64,000 nt of DNA from Agreia sp. VKM Ac-1783. GTDB lineage: Bacteria > Actinomycetota > Actinomycetes > Actinomycetales > Microbacteriaceae. A program made the translations under genes and the position numbers. Location: positions 496,001-560,000 of the forward strand of contig NZ_FXWI01000001.1 of NCBI RefSeq assembly GCF_900177765.1, in the 5' to 3' direction. The notes below the pieces were generated by a model. The model worked only from the letters and a program-made list of their open reading frames with translations. It was not told the DNA's origin and ran no database searches. This document shows positions 9,195 through 17,258 of this stretch, piece after piece (the stretch's first letter is position 1; each line of letters starts with the position of its first letter).

Positions 9195-9988
9195 ACGACG
9201 GCCACTCCAGGCTCTGGATCGGGCAGTCTCGGTCGAAGCAGGGCGATCGTCAGCGCCATGGTGGCCCGGCCCAGATAGGTAGCGGCCTTCCACGGGTTGT
9301 GCGACGGGGTGCCGCCGGCGCGCGGGCGCATCGACACCGCGACCTGCTGGATGCGCAGACCCGATCGGGCGGCGATCACCAGCGACTCGATGGTGTCACC
9401 GAGATACTCCGCCGGATAGTGCTCCGCGAAGAGTCGCACGGCGCGAGGGCCGCTCGCGCGGAAACCCGACGTCGTATCTGTGAGCTTCACGCCTGCCACC
9501 CACGAGATCGTCACCGAAAGCACCCGCATGGCCCATTTGCGGGGGCCGCGCACCGTGTAGTCGCCTTCTCCTGCGAAGCGAGCTCCGATTGCCAGGTCAG
9601 TGACTTCGAGCGCCTCGAGGAGCTTGATGACGCCGCTGGGGTCGTGCTGACCATCGGAGTCGATCTGTATGACGTTGTCGTAGCCATTGTTGACGGCGTA
9701 CTTGAATCCGACCCTCATGGCGCCGCCCACGCCGAGATTGAACGGCAGCCTGGCGACGTCTGCACCGGCCGATCTCGCCTCGGCGATCGTGTTGTCGGTG
9801 GAGCCGTCGTCTACCACCAGGCACTTGACGCCGGGCAGCTTTTCGTAGACCTCGCGAACGACATCGGCCACAGATGCCTCTTCGTTCAGCGCGGGCATCA
9901 CGATCAGTGTTCGATCGAGGGCGGCATGCATGGGCTCAATCCTACCCAGTCGGGACAGGTCGTCGTCGGCGTTGCCTGTGCCTGTCAT
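9191..9988 (-). CDS. GT2 glycosyltransferase, polyprenyl-phosphate sugar synthase-like
   Basis: The protein resembles DPM/DPG-synthase GT2 enzymes, which load a sugar onto polyprenyl phosphate. Motifs are VMPALNEEASVADVV, VVDDGSTDNT and the DXD-like IQIDSDGQHDP. LTDTTSGFRA and the late RAGGTPSHNPWKA segment match the same group. The start is ATG 9988, overlapping the upstream stop as ATGA, giving 265 residues; MHAALDRTL about 20 residues later is an alternative. There are no strong C-terminal membrane helices, so membrane contact may depend on the DUF2304 protein encoded next. Confidence 0.85.
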   Translation of the reverse strand: MTGTGNADDDLSRLGRIEPMHAALDRTLIVMPALNEEASVADVVREVYEKLPGVKCLVVDDGSTDNTIAEARSAGADVARLPFNLGVGGAMRVGFKYAVNNGYDNVIQIDSDGQHDPSGVIKLLEALEVTDLAIGARFAGEGDYTVRGPRKWAMRVLSVTISWVAGVKLTDTTSGFRASGPRAVRLFAEHYPAEYLGDTIESLVIAARSGLRIQQVAVSMRPRAGGTPSHNPWKAATYLGRATMALTIALLRPRLPDPEPGVAVV

Positions 9989-10890
9989 GAGGACTTCGAG
10001 TAGGGACGTCCGAGGACGTGCTGAAGAAGAGTGCGTCGGCCCACGACGTTGCGTGCCCGGATCGCGCCGGGCAGCTCGCTCAGTGCGTTGAGCCGTGACG
10101 TGATGTGGTGCCTCGCCGCCCTCGCAGCGCGGGGCCACCCGAGCGCATCCGCTGCGTCTGCCGACTCGTAGAACAGGGTTCGCTCCTGCCGGAACTTCGA
10201 GCCGTCGGGGCCGGTCACCGCCGAGACGCTCGCCGAGTGGCGACGGTAGTGGAAGACGATCGTGTCGTCGAGCACCAGCGATCCGCCGGCCTTGGTGATC
10301 TCGAGCAGCATCGCCAGGTCCTGGACCACGTCGAGATCCACTCGGAATCCGTGCCGCTTCAGCTCCGACACGCGCCAGACGAGAGAGGGGAAGTAGGTCC
10401 AGTTGCCGCGCAGCAGGCTCGTTGCGAGCGTCTCGCCCGAGTACTGGCGGGCACCGGTTCCACGGAACCGATAGAGAGCCTTGACCCGGTCGGCCAGGGG
10501 CTTGGAGTCGGCGCCGTCGGTGTCGATGACGCTGACGCCGGGCTGGATGATCGAGGCATCGGGGAACTGCGCGATCAGCTGCTTCACCCGCGCCACGTAT
10601 CCGGGCAGCATCACATCGTCGCATCCCATGAGCACGCTGAACTCGCTCTGCATGAGGCCGACGCATTTGATGTAGTTGCGACTCGGCCTGAGGTTGACCT
10701 CGTTGCGGATGTAGGTGATGCGCTCGTCACCCAGGGACTGCGCCCATTCGCCCGGTGCGAGGTCGGGGTACACGTCGTCAACGATGGTGAGGCGCCAGTC
10801 GGGGTCGGACTGCGCCAAGACGCTCTGAACCGCCTCGCGAAAGTGGTCGAAGCGGCCGTAGAAAGGCATCATGATATCGAGTGTCACCAC
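9985..10890 (-). CDS. Glycosyltransferase family 2
   Basis: This 301-residue GT-A protein has the N-terminal DIMMPFYGRFDHFREAVQSV, the donor-binding LTIVDDVYPD and the DXD equivalent LMGCDDVMLPGY. The central region SLVWRVSELKRHGF is probably the acceptor site. Starting residues are ambiguous because two GTG codons lie in tandem at 10890 and 10887. The stop overlaps the next gene's ATG. The protein belongs to a broad GT2 group, so neither donor nor linkage can be assigned. The upstream gene ends 17 bp away. Confidence 0.85.
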   Translation of the reverse strand: MVTLDIMMPFYGRFDHFREAVQSVLAQSDPDWRLTIVDDVYPDLAPGEWAQSLGDERITYIRNEVNLRPSRNYIKCVGLMQSEFSVLMGCDDVMLPGYVARVKQLIAQFPDASIIQPGVSVIDTDGADSKPLADRVKALYRFRGTGARQYSGETLATSLLRGNWTYFPSLVWRVSELKRHGFRVDLDVVQDLAMLLEITKAGGSLVLDDTIVFHYRRHSASVSAVTGPDGSKFRQERTLFYESADAADALGWPRAARAARHHITSRLNALSELPGAIRARNVVGRRTLLQHVLGRPYSKSS

Positions 10891-10907
10891 GGTACGCTAG
10901 CAAACCT

Positions 10908-11870
10908 TCATCGACGGATGCGTCGGGCGAGTGCCTCGACGCCCGCCGGGATCCGGCCGCCGCGGCCTCGAACACCGTCGCCGAGACCCGCCAGGATCAC
11001 GCGTGCGCGGAGCACGCGTGACGGACCGAGCGCGAGCGCGATGAGAAAGTGCCGCAGGTCGAGCAGGGTCTCCTTCGCCGCCCACGCCGGATGAGCCCGA
11101 CCGAACAGCCTGTTCATCGCGCAGCGGTTGCGTGCCAGATAGTAATAACGGAAGGGGGCGCTCAGAGTGATGCTGGCGGGTCTGCCCTTGACGACGACGG
11201 CTCGCCCGAGAACAGACACGGCGGTCTTGGTGCCGAGCGCGTGTCCCAGCGAGGTCTCTCGAGCGACGACCGTCTCCAGTCCGTTCGATCGAGCGCGCAT
11301 GTAGTACTCGGTGTCGACGCAGTCGATGAACAAACTCTCGAGAAAGGGGCCGAGGCGGCTCAGTGCACTCTCGGGCAGTAGGAGCCCGGACTGAATCGGT
11401 TCGGCGCCGAGCGCCACACCTCTGAGCTCGCCGCGCCTGGTCTGCGGCACGCCCTCGACACGTTCGGGTGCGACCATCCCCACGGGTAGGCCGGCGGCGA
11501 CCGCGTCGTCGGCGGCGTCGACGAGTGCGTCGATATAGCCGGATGCGACGATCGAGTCCTGGTCGAAGGTCACGATCGAGCCCGGTTCGGGTGTCATCGA
11601 CCGCGCTGCGGTCACGCCGCGGTTGAGCGCCGCGGCGATGCCGCGATTGTGCCCGGTGCGCACGACCACACAGCCCAGCGCCTCGCACTCCGACAGGATC
11701 GTGTCGACAGCGGTTCCACCCGTGCTTCCGTCATCGACGACGACGACCCCATCGGTCTGTTCGAGCAGGCCCTCGCACAGAGTCACGAGCGCTACCGACG
11801 GGTTGAAGGCGGTGACGACTGCCAGCACGGGTCGATTCGACGAGACGGCGTCGGGATTCGGGTCTGTCAC
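10908..11870 (-). CDS. Glycosyltransferase family 2, rhamnosyltransferase-like
   Basis: This is the first gene of the minus-strand glycosyltransferase operon. AVVTAFNPSV opens the fold, VVVDDGSTGG binds the nucleotide and VTFDQDSIV is the DQDS motif typical of RfbN/WbbL-like rhamnosyltransferases. FIDCVDTEYYMRARSNG is the acceptor-side segment and FRYYYLARN the usual C-terminal signature of this group. The frame is open back to 12011, across the divergent gene's start. GTG 11870 (320 residues) begins close to the domain and avoids that overlap, so I prefer it. A rhamnose donor would agree with rmlA in the locus. Confidence 0.85.
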   Translation of the reverse strand: MTDPNPDAVSSNRPVLAVVTAFNPSVALVTLCEGLLEQTDGVVVVDDGSTGGTAVDTILSECEALGCVVVRTGHNRGIAAALNRGVTAARSMTPEPGSIVTFDQDSIVASGYIDALVDAADDAVAAGLPVGMVAPERVEGVPQTRRGELRGVALGAEPIQSGLLLPESALSRLGPFLESLFIDCVDTEYYMRARSNGLETVVARETSLGHALGTKTAVSVLGRAVVVKGRPASITLSAPFRYYYLARNRCAMNRLFGRAHPAWAAKETLLDLRHFLIALALGPSRVLRARVILAGLGDGVRGRGGRIPAGVEALARRIRR

Positions 11871-11930
11871 GACAACTCCGGTTTCGATGGGAGCCCTGAG
11901 GGGCGGGCGCCGGGGAGACGGTGCCGTGAT

Positions 11931-11996
11931 TACTATGCTTGCATGTGCTCGATCAGCAGCCGTTCGATCGGGCGCAAGCCGAGTGGAGCAGCGTGA
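11931..11996 (+). promoter_or_regulatory. Putative leaderless leader-peptide ORF ahead of GT2
   Basis: A TANNNT-type -10 hexamer, TACTAT (11931-11936), lies six bases before an ATG at 11943, the spacing of leaderless actinobacterial transcripts. That ATG opens a 17-codon reading frame, MCSISSRSIGRKPSGAA, whose TGA (11994-11996) overlaps the GTG proposed for the GT2 gene as GTGA. This would couple GT2 translation to a leader peptide. Alternatively, the GT2 itself could start at the in-frame GTG 11945. Unproven. Confidence 0.4.
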
Positions 11997-12736
11997 CGAG
12001 AAGCCGAACAACGTCGGGGATGGTCAGCGTCTGCATGGCCAGCTACCGCGGCGAGAAGTACATTGCCGAACAGGTCACGTCGATCCTGCGGCAACTCGAC
12101 GCCGACGATGAACTCGTGATCGTCGACGACGCATCGCCCGACGCGACGGTCGACGTGGTACAGGCGATCGGGGACCCCCGGATCAGGATCGAACGCAATG
12201 CCGTGAACCAGGGGTACGTGCGAGGGTTCGAGCGTGCCGTCGGCCTCGCCCGCGGGGAGTTCGTGTTGCTCGCCGACCAGGATGACGTGTGGACATCCGG
12301 TCGAGTCGATGCCATGGTGACCGCGCTCGCGGACGCCAAAGTCGTTGCGGGAAACTACTCGGTATTGGGCGAGAACGGCCGAATCCCGGCGCGGTGGCCG
12401 CTGACAGCCGAGCAATCGCACCGCGAGTTGGCGAACGAGTTCGGGATCCTCGTCGGTTATCGTCCGTACTTCGGCTGCGCGATGGGCATGCGTCGAGACG
12501 CCGTCGACGATTTCCTGCCCGTTCCCGCCTATTTCACCGAATCGCACGACCTGTGGCTTGCGATCGTCGGAAACGCGACCCGGAGCATCCGGCACCTGCC
12601 CCGCGTCGTCGTCGAGAGGCGGCTGCACGATGCGAACGCCACTCCGCTGCGCTGGCGCGGAATCGGTCAGATCCTGCGCGCTCGCATCATGATCGCTCGC
12701 GGGCTCATCGAGGCGAGACGACGAAAACGGAGCTGA
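11993..12736 (+). CDS. Glycosyltransferase family 2
   Basis: The conserved domain begins at VSVCMASYRGEKYIAEQV, followed by VIVDDASPD and the signature LLADQDDVW, seen in many O-antigen and capsule GT2 enzymes. GYRPYFGCAMGMRRDAV and TESHDLWLAIV form the acceptor side. I chose GTG 11993 (247 residues) because a GTGGAG Shine-Dalgarno-like sequence lies just upstream and it sits nine residues before the domain; TTG 11939 and GTG 11945 are in-frame alternatives. It is divergent from the six-gene GT operon. Sugar specificity is unknown. Confidence 0.85.
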   Translation: MTRSRTTSGMVSVCMASYRGEKYIAEQVTSILRQLDADDELVIVDDASPDATVDVVQAIGDPRIRIERNAVNQGYVRGFERAVGLARGEFVLLADQDDVWTSGRVDAMVTALADAKVVAGNYSVLGENGRIPARWPLTAEQSHRELANEFGILVGYRPYFGCAMGMRRDAVDDFLPVPAYFTESHDLWLAIVGNATRSIRHLPRVVVERRLHDANATPLRWRGIGQILRARIMIARGLIEARRRKRS

Positions 12737-12757
12737 GCTCGATCCGGGGAGGGACGC

Positions 12758-12816
12758 TATCATTCGGGTGGTCGACCGACCATCCTCGTATTCGAGGTCG
12801 CCACCACCCCAAGGAG
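12758..12816 (+). promoter_or_regulatory. Promoter-like hexamer, 5'-UTR hairpin and ribosome binding site
   Basis: A TATCAT hexamer (12758-12763) is followed by an arm GGGTGGT (12766-12772) that pairs perfectly with ACCACCC (12803-12809). Inside it, CCTCG-TATT-CGAGG (12784-12797) forms a second stem. The Shine-Dalgarno sequence AAGGAG (12811-12816) starts two bases after the outer stem. No T-tract follows, so this looks like a leader structure controlling the next gene rather than a terminator. Confidence 0.45.
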
Positions 12817-12823
12817 TGTCGTC

Positions 12824-14077
12824 GTGAGCTTGATGTCGCGAGCTGTCGCATCCCTGACCACCGAGGGTCCGCGCCAAGCAGCGTCGCGGGTCTTCAATCG
12901 TCTCTCGATTCAACTGCAGACCAATCGCCTCGGCGACTCGCTCGTGCGTCCGGAGGATGCCGTCGCCGTCGATTGGACGGTCCCTCCGCTTTTCGCGACC
13001 GACCCGCCGAAGCCGAAGACCGAGAACGTCAAGACGGCCTGGATCATCTCGCCTCCCGGACGGACGAGCGGCGGCCACCAGAATGCTTTCCGCTTCATGG
13101 ACTTCCTCGAGAAGGCGGGGCATTCGGTCACGGTGTACTTCTATACGACGGAGTCGAAGCCGATCGACCTCGTCGCCATACGTGAGATGCTCCGGTCCAC
13201 CAGCGCGTATCCCGATCTGCGGGGGCAGCTCCGCATCTACGACCTGGAGAAGGGGCTCGATCTCGACACCGACGCCGTCTTCGCCACGGGGTGGGAGACG
13301 GCCTATCCGGCCTACCTGCATCCCACGAACGCCCGACGTTTCTACTTCACTCAGGACTTCGAGCCGGCGTTCTATCCCTCTGGCAGCGACTACGTCCTCG
13401 CCGAGAACACGTACCGCTTCGGATTCCACGGCATATCGGCCGGGCGCTGGCTCGCGTCGAAACTCACCGCCGAGTACGGCATGCCCGGCGACCACTACGA
13501 CTACGCCGTAGACAAAGACCACTACTCGCTGATCAACTCGAATCGTCGCACGGAGGTCCTCTTCTACGCTCGTCCGCCGACAGCACGACGTGCGTTCGAG
13601 TTCGGGCGCCTCGTATTGACGGAGCTGCACAGGCTTCGGCCCGACATCGTCATCAACATGGTCGGATGGGACATCTCGCCGTACCCGGTTCCCTTCCCCT
13701 ACGTAAACCACACGGCTCTCGACATCTCTCAACTCAACGAGGTCTACAACAGGTGCGCAGGCGCCTTGATCCTGTCGTTGACGAACATGTCGCTGCTGCC
13801 CATGGAAGTCATGGCCAGCGGCGTGGTTCCCGTTGTGAACGATGCGCCGAACACGCGCGAGATCTTCGACAGTCCGTACATCGACTACCAGCCGCTGTCT
13901 CCGGGAGCGATGGCCGCGCGCCTCATCGCGATCGTCGACGATGAGAATCAGGTGTCGCACGCCACGTCCATGGCCGCGTCGGTCGCGTCGACCGACTGGA
14001 TCGACCCGGGCGAGACCTTCATCCGAGACTTCACCGCCGCCATGGCCGGGGCTGCAGACGGGGCGTCCGCGCATTGA
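12824..14077 (+). CDS. WsaF-like rhamnosyltransferase, copy 1
   Basis: This 417-residue protein resembles WsaF, the GT-B beta-1,2-rhamnosyltransferase of Geobacillus S-layer glycan synthesis. It shows SPPGRTSGGHQNAFRF near residue 76, the block FYFTQDFEPAFYPSGS, and LAENTYRFGFHGISAG, all strongly conserved in that family. The donor domain contains LFYARPPTARRAFE and LSLTNMSLLPMEVMASG. The ribosome site AAGGAG precedes GTG 12824. The next gene is a close paralogue 16 bp downstream. A dTDP-rhamnose donor is likely from family knowledge; the linkage is not known. Confidence 0.85.
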   Translation: MSLMSRAVASLTTEGPRQAASRVFNRLSIQLQTNRLGDSLVRPEDAVAVDWTVPPLFATDPPKPKTENVKTAWIISPPGRTSGGHQNAFRFMDFLEKAGHSVTVYFYTTESKPIDLVAIREMLRSTSAYPDLRGQLRIYDLEKGLDLDTDAVFATGWETAYPAYLHPTNARRFYFTQDFEPAFYPSGSDYVLAENTYRFGFHGISAGRWLASKLTAEYGMPGDHYDYAVDKDHYSLINSNRRTEVLFYARPPTARRAFEFGRLVLTELHRLRPDIVINMVGWDISPYPVPFPYVNHTALDISQLNEVYNRCAGALILSLTNMSLLPMEVMASGVVPVVNDAPNTREIFDSPYIDYQPLSPGAMAARLIAIVDDENQVSHATSMAASVASTDWIDPGETFIRDFTAAMAGAADGASAH

Positions 14078-14093
14078 CGGGTACCCTGAGCAG

Positions 14094-15323
14094 GTGAGTT
14101 TAATCAAGAAGGCATGGCTCGTGTTGCGCTCGGATGGCCCCAAGTCGGTCGTATCGAAGGCAATCCATCGGTGGAGCCGGTCCATCCCGCCCGAGGCCGG
14201 AACGATCAAGCTCGGATTCCTCGTGAAGACCACCGACGCGAGCGAGGTCGACTGGAGCGTGCCGCATCCTGCCGTGGTGAACCCGATCCGTGTCGACGGC
14301 AAGACCGTCGTCGCGTGGATCATGTCGCCCCCCGGGGAGTCGAGCGGAGGGCACCAGAACATCTTCCGTTTCATCAACTTCCTCGAAGAGGCCGGACATA
14401 CGGTTCGTGTCTACCTCTACAGCGCGCACACGCCATACAGCGTTGCCCTCGTGAAGGAGATGGTCAAGAATTCGCCGTCGTATCCCGATGTCAAAGCGTC
14501 GTTCGAGGACTACACCGACGAGGGCGTAGCCGCCGACGTCACCGCGATCTTCGCCACGGGGTGGGAGACTGCTTATCCCTCTTTCCGCGACCGCTCGCCC
14601 GCACGCCGCTTCTACTTCGTGCAGGACTTCGAACCGTATTTCTACGCGGTCGGGTCAGACACCGTGCTGGCCGAGAACACCTATCACTTCGGCTTCGAGG
14701 CCATCACGGCCGGTGGCTTCCTGGCTCACAAGCTCTCGACCGAATACGGCATGAAGGCGTCGTCGTTCGACTTCGGCGCCAACCGAGAGCTGTACTCGGT
14801 CACCAATACCGAGCGCCGCAAAGAGGTCTTCTTCTACGCGCGGCCCGTCACGGCACGGCGGGGCTTCGAGCTCGGGATACTCGCTCTCGAGCATTTCGCT
14901 CGGGCCAGGCCGGACTACATCATCAACCTGGCCGGATGGGATGTCAGTGCCTACGACATCCCGTTCGACTACGTGAACCTCAAGGACCTCAAGATCGACG
15001 AGCTCAACGAGGTCTACAACCGGTGCGCAACGGGCCTTGTCATCTCTCTCACCAACATGTCGCTGCTTCCGTTGGAATTGCTGAGCGCGGGCGTCATCCC
15101 CGTGGTCAACGAGGGGCCGAACAACCGCCTTGTCAGTGACAATCCGTTCCTGGCCTACTCGGCCGCCTCGCCGCACGCGCTCGCGAACAAGATGATCGAG
15201 ATCGTCGACAGGCAAGACCTGCCCGAGTATGCGGTCGCTGCCTCCGAGAGTGTGCGCGGCAGCGACTGGGAGACCTCGGGCCGTGCGTTCGTGGAGATCT
15301 TCGAGAGCTCGCTCCGTGGCTAG
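14094..15323 (+). CDS. WsaF-like rhamnosyltransferase, copy 2
   Basis: This 409-residue protein is a tandem paralogue of the preceding gene. It keeps SPPGESSGGHQNIFRF, IFATGWETAYPSF, FYFVQDFEPYFYAVGS, LAENTYHFGFEAITAG, FFYARPVTARRGFE and LVISLTNMSLLPLELLSAG at matching places. The two differ in the first 60 residues and across the putative acceptor region, which suggests different acceptors. The start is GTG 14094, preceded by GAGCAG; the open frame further upstream lies inside copy 1. Its stop overlaps the start of the epimerase gene by 8 nt. Confidence 0.85.
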   Translation: MSLIKKAWLVLRSDGPKSVVSKAIHRWSRSIPPEAGTIKLGFLVKTTDASEVDWSVPHPAVVNPIRVDGKTVVAWIMSPPGESSGGHQNIFRFINFLEEAGHTVRVYLYSAHTPYSVALVKEMVKNSPSYPDVKASFEDYTDEGVAADVTAIFATGWETAYPSFRDRSPARRFYFVQDFEPYFYAVGSDTVLAENTYHFGFEAITAGGFLAHKLSTEYGMKASSFDFGANRELYSVTNTERRKEVFFYARPVTARRGFELGILALEHFARARPDYIINLAGWDVSAYDIPFDYVNLKDLKIDELNEVYNRCATGLVISLTNMSLLPLELLSAGVIPVVNEGPNNRLVSDNPFLAYSAASPHALANKMIEIVDRQDLPEYAVAASESVRGSDWETSGRAFVEIFESSLRG

Positions 15324-16242
15324 AGTCGTCGTCATCGGCGCGAACGGGTTCATCGGCTCCCACCTCGTCGACGAGCTGGCCGACCGAGGTCATGAGGTCA
15401 GGGCGTTCGACCGGTTCTCGAGCGACTACGTCGCCTTCACCGCCCCATCGGTCGAGAAGGTCGCCGGCGATTTCATGAATCAGGCCGACATCGCCGATGC
15501 GGTGCGCGATCAGGAGTACGTCTTCCACTTCCTGTCGACGACGACCCCGGCGACGGCCGAGAACGACCCGACGGTCGACATCCGCACGAACCTCGCTTCG
15601 ACTGTCGAACTCTTGCAGCAGTCGGTCGATGCGGGCGTTCGCAAAGTGTTCTTCGCCTCGACGGGCGGCGCGATCTACGGTCACCAGGCCGATCTCGACC
15701 TGTCGGAATCACTGCAGCCCTTGCCAGTCTCTCCCTACGCGATCGGCAAGCTCGCCATCGAGGGCTACCTGCGTTATTTCACGACGAAGTTCGGCATCGA
15801 GACCGTCTCCTTCCGCATCTCGAACCCGTATGGCACTCGACAGCGGCCCAACAAGAGACAGGGCGTCATTCCGATCTTCCTGCACCGGATCGCTCAAGGG
15901 CTTCCCCTGACCGTTCTGGGAGACGGCTCGATGACACGCGACTACGTCTTCGTCAAGGACGTCGTCGAGATGGTCGCAGAGACCGTCGACCGCCCCACAG
16001 CCAGTTCCGTCTACAACATCGGCAGTGGCCGCGGCGCGACGATCAACGAACTCGTCGAGGTCATGTCGCGGGTCACGGGACGGGTGCCCGAACTCGAGTA
16101 CCGGCGCTCACCGGCGACATACCTCGAGCGTGCTGTGCTCGATACCAGCCTCTACCGAGCCGAATTCGGCCACGACGACTTCGTGAGCCTCGAAGACGGT
16201 ATCGCGCAGACGTGGCGACAGATTTCCGAGGAGAACCGATGA
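15316..16242 (+). CDS. NAD-dependent epimerase/dehydratase (UDP-glucose 4-epimerase-like)
   Basis: This 308-residue extended SDR protein is expected to epimerise or dehydrate a nucleotide sugar. VVIGANGFIGSHL at residues 5-17 is a slightly divergent GxxGFIG motif. FFASTGGAIYG precedes the catalytic SPYAIGKLAIEG (YxxxK). FRISNPYGTRQR, TRDYVFVKDVVEM and YNIGSGRGATINELV are typical of GalE-like members. The GTG at 15316 overlaps the preceding stop. A second, quite different GalE-like gene lies at 37743, so this one probably serves the glycan locus. The substrate is not determinable. Confidence 0.85.
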   Translation: MARVVVIGANGFIGSHLVDELADRGHEVRAFDRFSSDYVAFTAPSVEKVAGDFMNQADIADAVRDQEYVFHFLSTTTPATAENDPTVDIRTNLASTVELLQQSVDAGVRKVFFASTGGAIYGHQADLDLSESLQPLPVSPYAIGKLAIEGYLRYFTTKFGIETVSFRISNPYGTRQRPNKRQGVIPIFLHRIAQGLPLTVLGDGSMTRDYVFVKDVVEMVAETVDRPTASSVYNIGSGRGATINELVEVMSRVTGRVPELEYRRSPATYLERAVLDTSLYRAEFGHDDFVSLEDGIAQTWRQISEENR

Positions 16243-17243
16243 CGAACGATCTCGATCGCGTCGATGTGACCGTAGCCGTTCTCACCTACAACGGTGAGGA
16301 CTATCTCGAGGACATCCTGTCTGCTCTGGAGCGCCAGCGATTCGATGGCAGCTACGAGATCCTGGTCATCGACTCCGGATCGACGGACAGCACGCTCGAG
16401 ATCGTGGCGCGTCACCCCCGTGTCCGACTGCATCAGATTCCGAACTCCGAGTTCGGCCATGGAAAGACGCGCAACCTCGCAGCCCGACTCGCCAAGGGCA
16501 CGGTGATTGCCTACCTGACCCATGACGCGATTCCGAAGACCGTGCACTGGCTGCGCGAGATCAGCGCCCCTCTGCTCGCGCCGAACACCGGTATCAAAGC
16601 GGTCATGGGAAAGCAGGTTCCGAGGCCTGCCTGCTTCCCTCTGCTGAAGTACGAGATCGAGATGGTCTTCCGCAACTTCGGCCCCGACTTCGGAACGACC
16701 GTCTTCTACGATTACGGCGTCGACGGCGACCAGGGAATGATCGACGCCTTGGGCTTCTACTCCGACGTCAACTCGGCGACGCTCGTCGAGTTCCTGCTCG
16801 AGGTCATCCCGTACCGGGACGTGCGGTACTCGGAGGACATGATCTTCGGGCACGACCTGATCGAGGCGGGCTATCGCAAGGCATATGCGCCTCGCGCCTC
16901 TGTCATCCACTCGAACGACCTGACACTGGCGGAGTACAGACGCCGCATCTTCGATGAGACGGTCGGGCTGCGACAGATCGGCAAGGTGATCGAGCCGCCG
17001 ACGGTCCTCGGCACGACGCGACTGATCGTGCGCGGTATCCTCGCAGACTCCGTGCGCCTCATCCGTGATAGGCGTAGTCCTCACGAGGGCGGCTACACGG
17101 TCGCTCGACGCATCTACTGGCTGTTCGTCAATCCGCGGTATCACATCGCGAAGTGGCGTAGCTTCCGACGCTCTGCGATGGTCGATTTGACTGACGAGGC
17201 GGCGATCCGGGCGGGCTCGCTCGAGCACAGCCGCAAGGCCTGA
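16239..17243 (+). CDS. Glycosyltransferase family 2, RfbF-type rhamnosyltransferase-like
   Basis: The GT-A fold is shown by VAVLTYNGEDYLEDIL, ILVIDSGSTDST, FGHGKTRNLAARLAKG and YLTHDAIPK, the last replacing the usual DXD, as in RfbF-like rhamnosyltransferases. PYRDVRYSEDMIFGHDLIEAGY is the acceptor motif. The C-terminal 80 residues are basic and may associate with the membrane. ATG 16239 overlaps the epimerase stop as ATGA and has GAGGAG just upstream. The gene gives 334 residues and ends 15 bp before the convergent Wzt-like gene. Confidence 0.87.
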   Translation: MTNDLDRVDVTVAVLTYNGEDYLEDILSALERQRFDGSYEILVIDSGSTDSTLEIVARHPRVRLHQIPNSEFGHGKTRNLAARLAKGTVIAYLTHDAIPKTVHWLREISAPLLAPNTGIKAVMGKQVPRPACFPLLKYEIEMVFRNFGPDFGTTVFYDYGVDGDQGMIDALGFYSDVNSATLVEFLLEVIPYRDVRYSEDMIFGHDLIEAGYRKAYAPRASVIHSNDLTLAEYRRRIFDETVGLRQIGKVIEPPTVLGTTRLIVRGILADSVRLIRDRRSPHEGGYTVARRIYWLFVNPRYHIAKWRSFRRSAMVDLTDEAAIRAGSLEHSRKA

Positions 17244-17258
17244 CGCCCGCCCGAGCTG

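Noticed and set aside
11933-14377. An 814-codon open frame on the minus strand
   Set aside because: It is antisense to the GT2 and WsaF-like genes, whose proteins carry conserved motifs; long mirror frames are a codon-bias effect in high-GC DNA.
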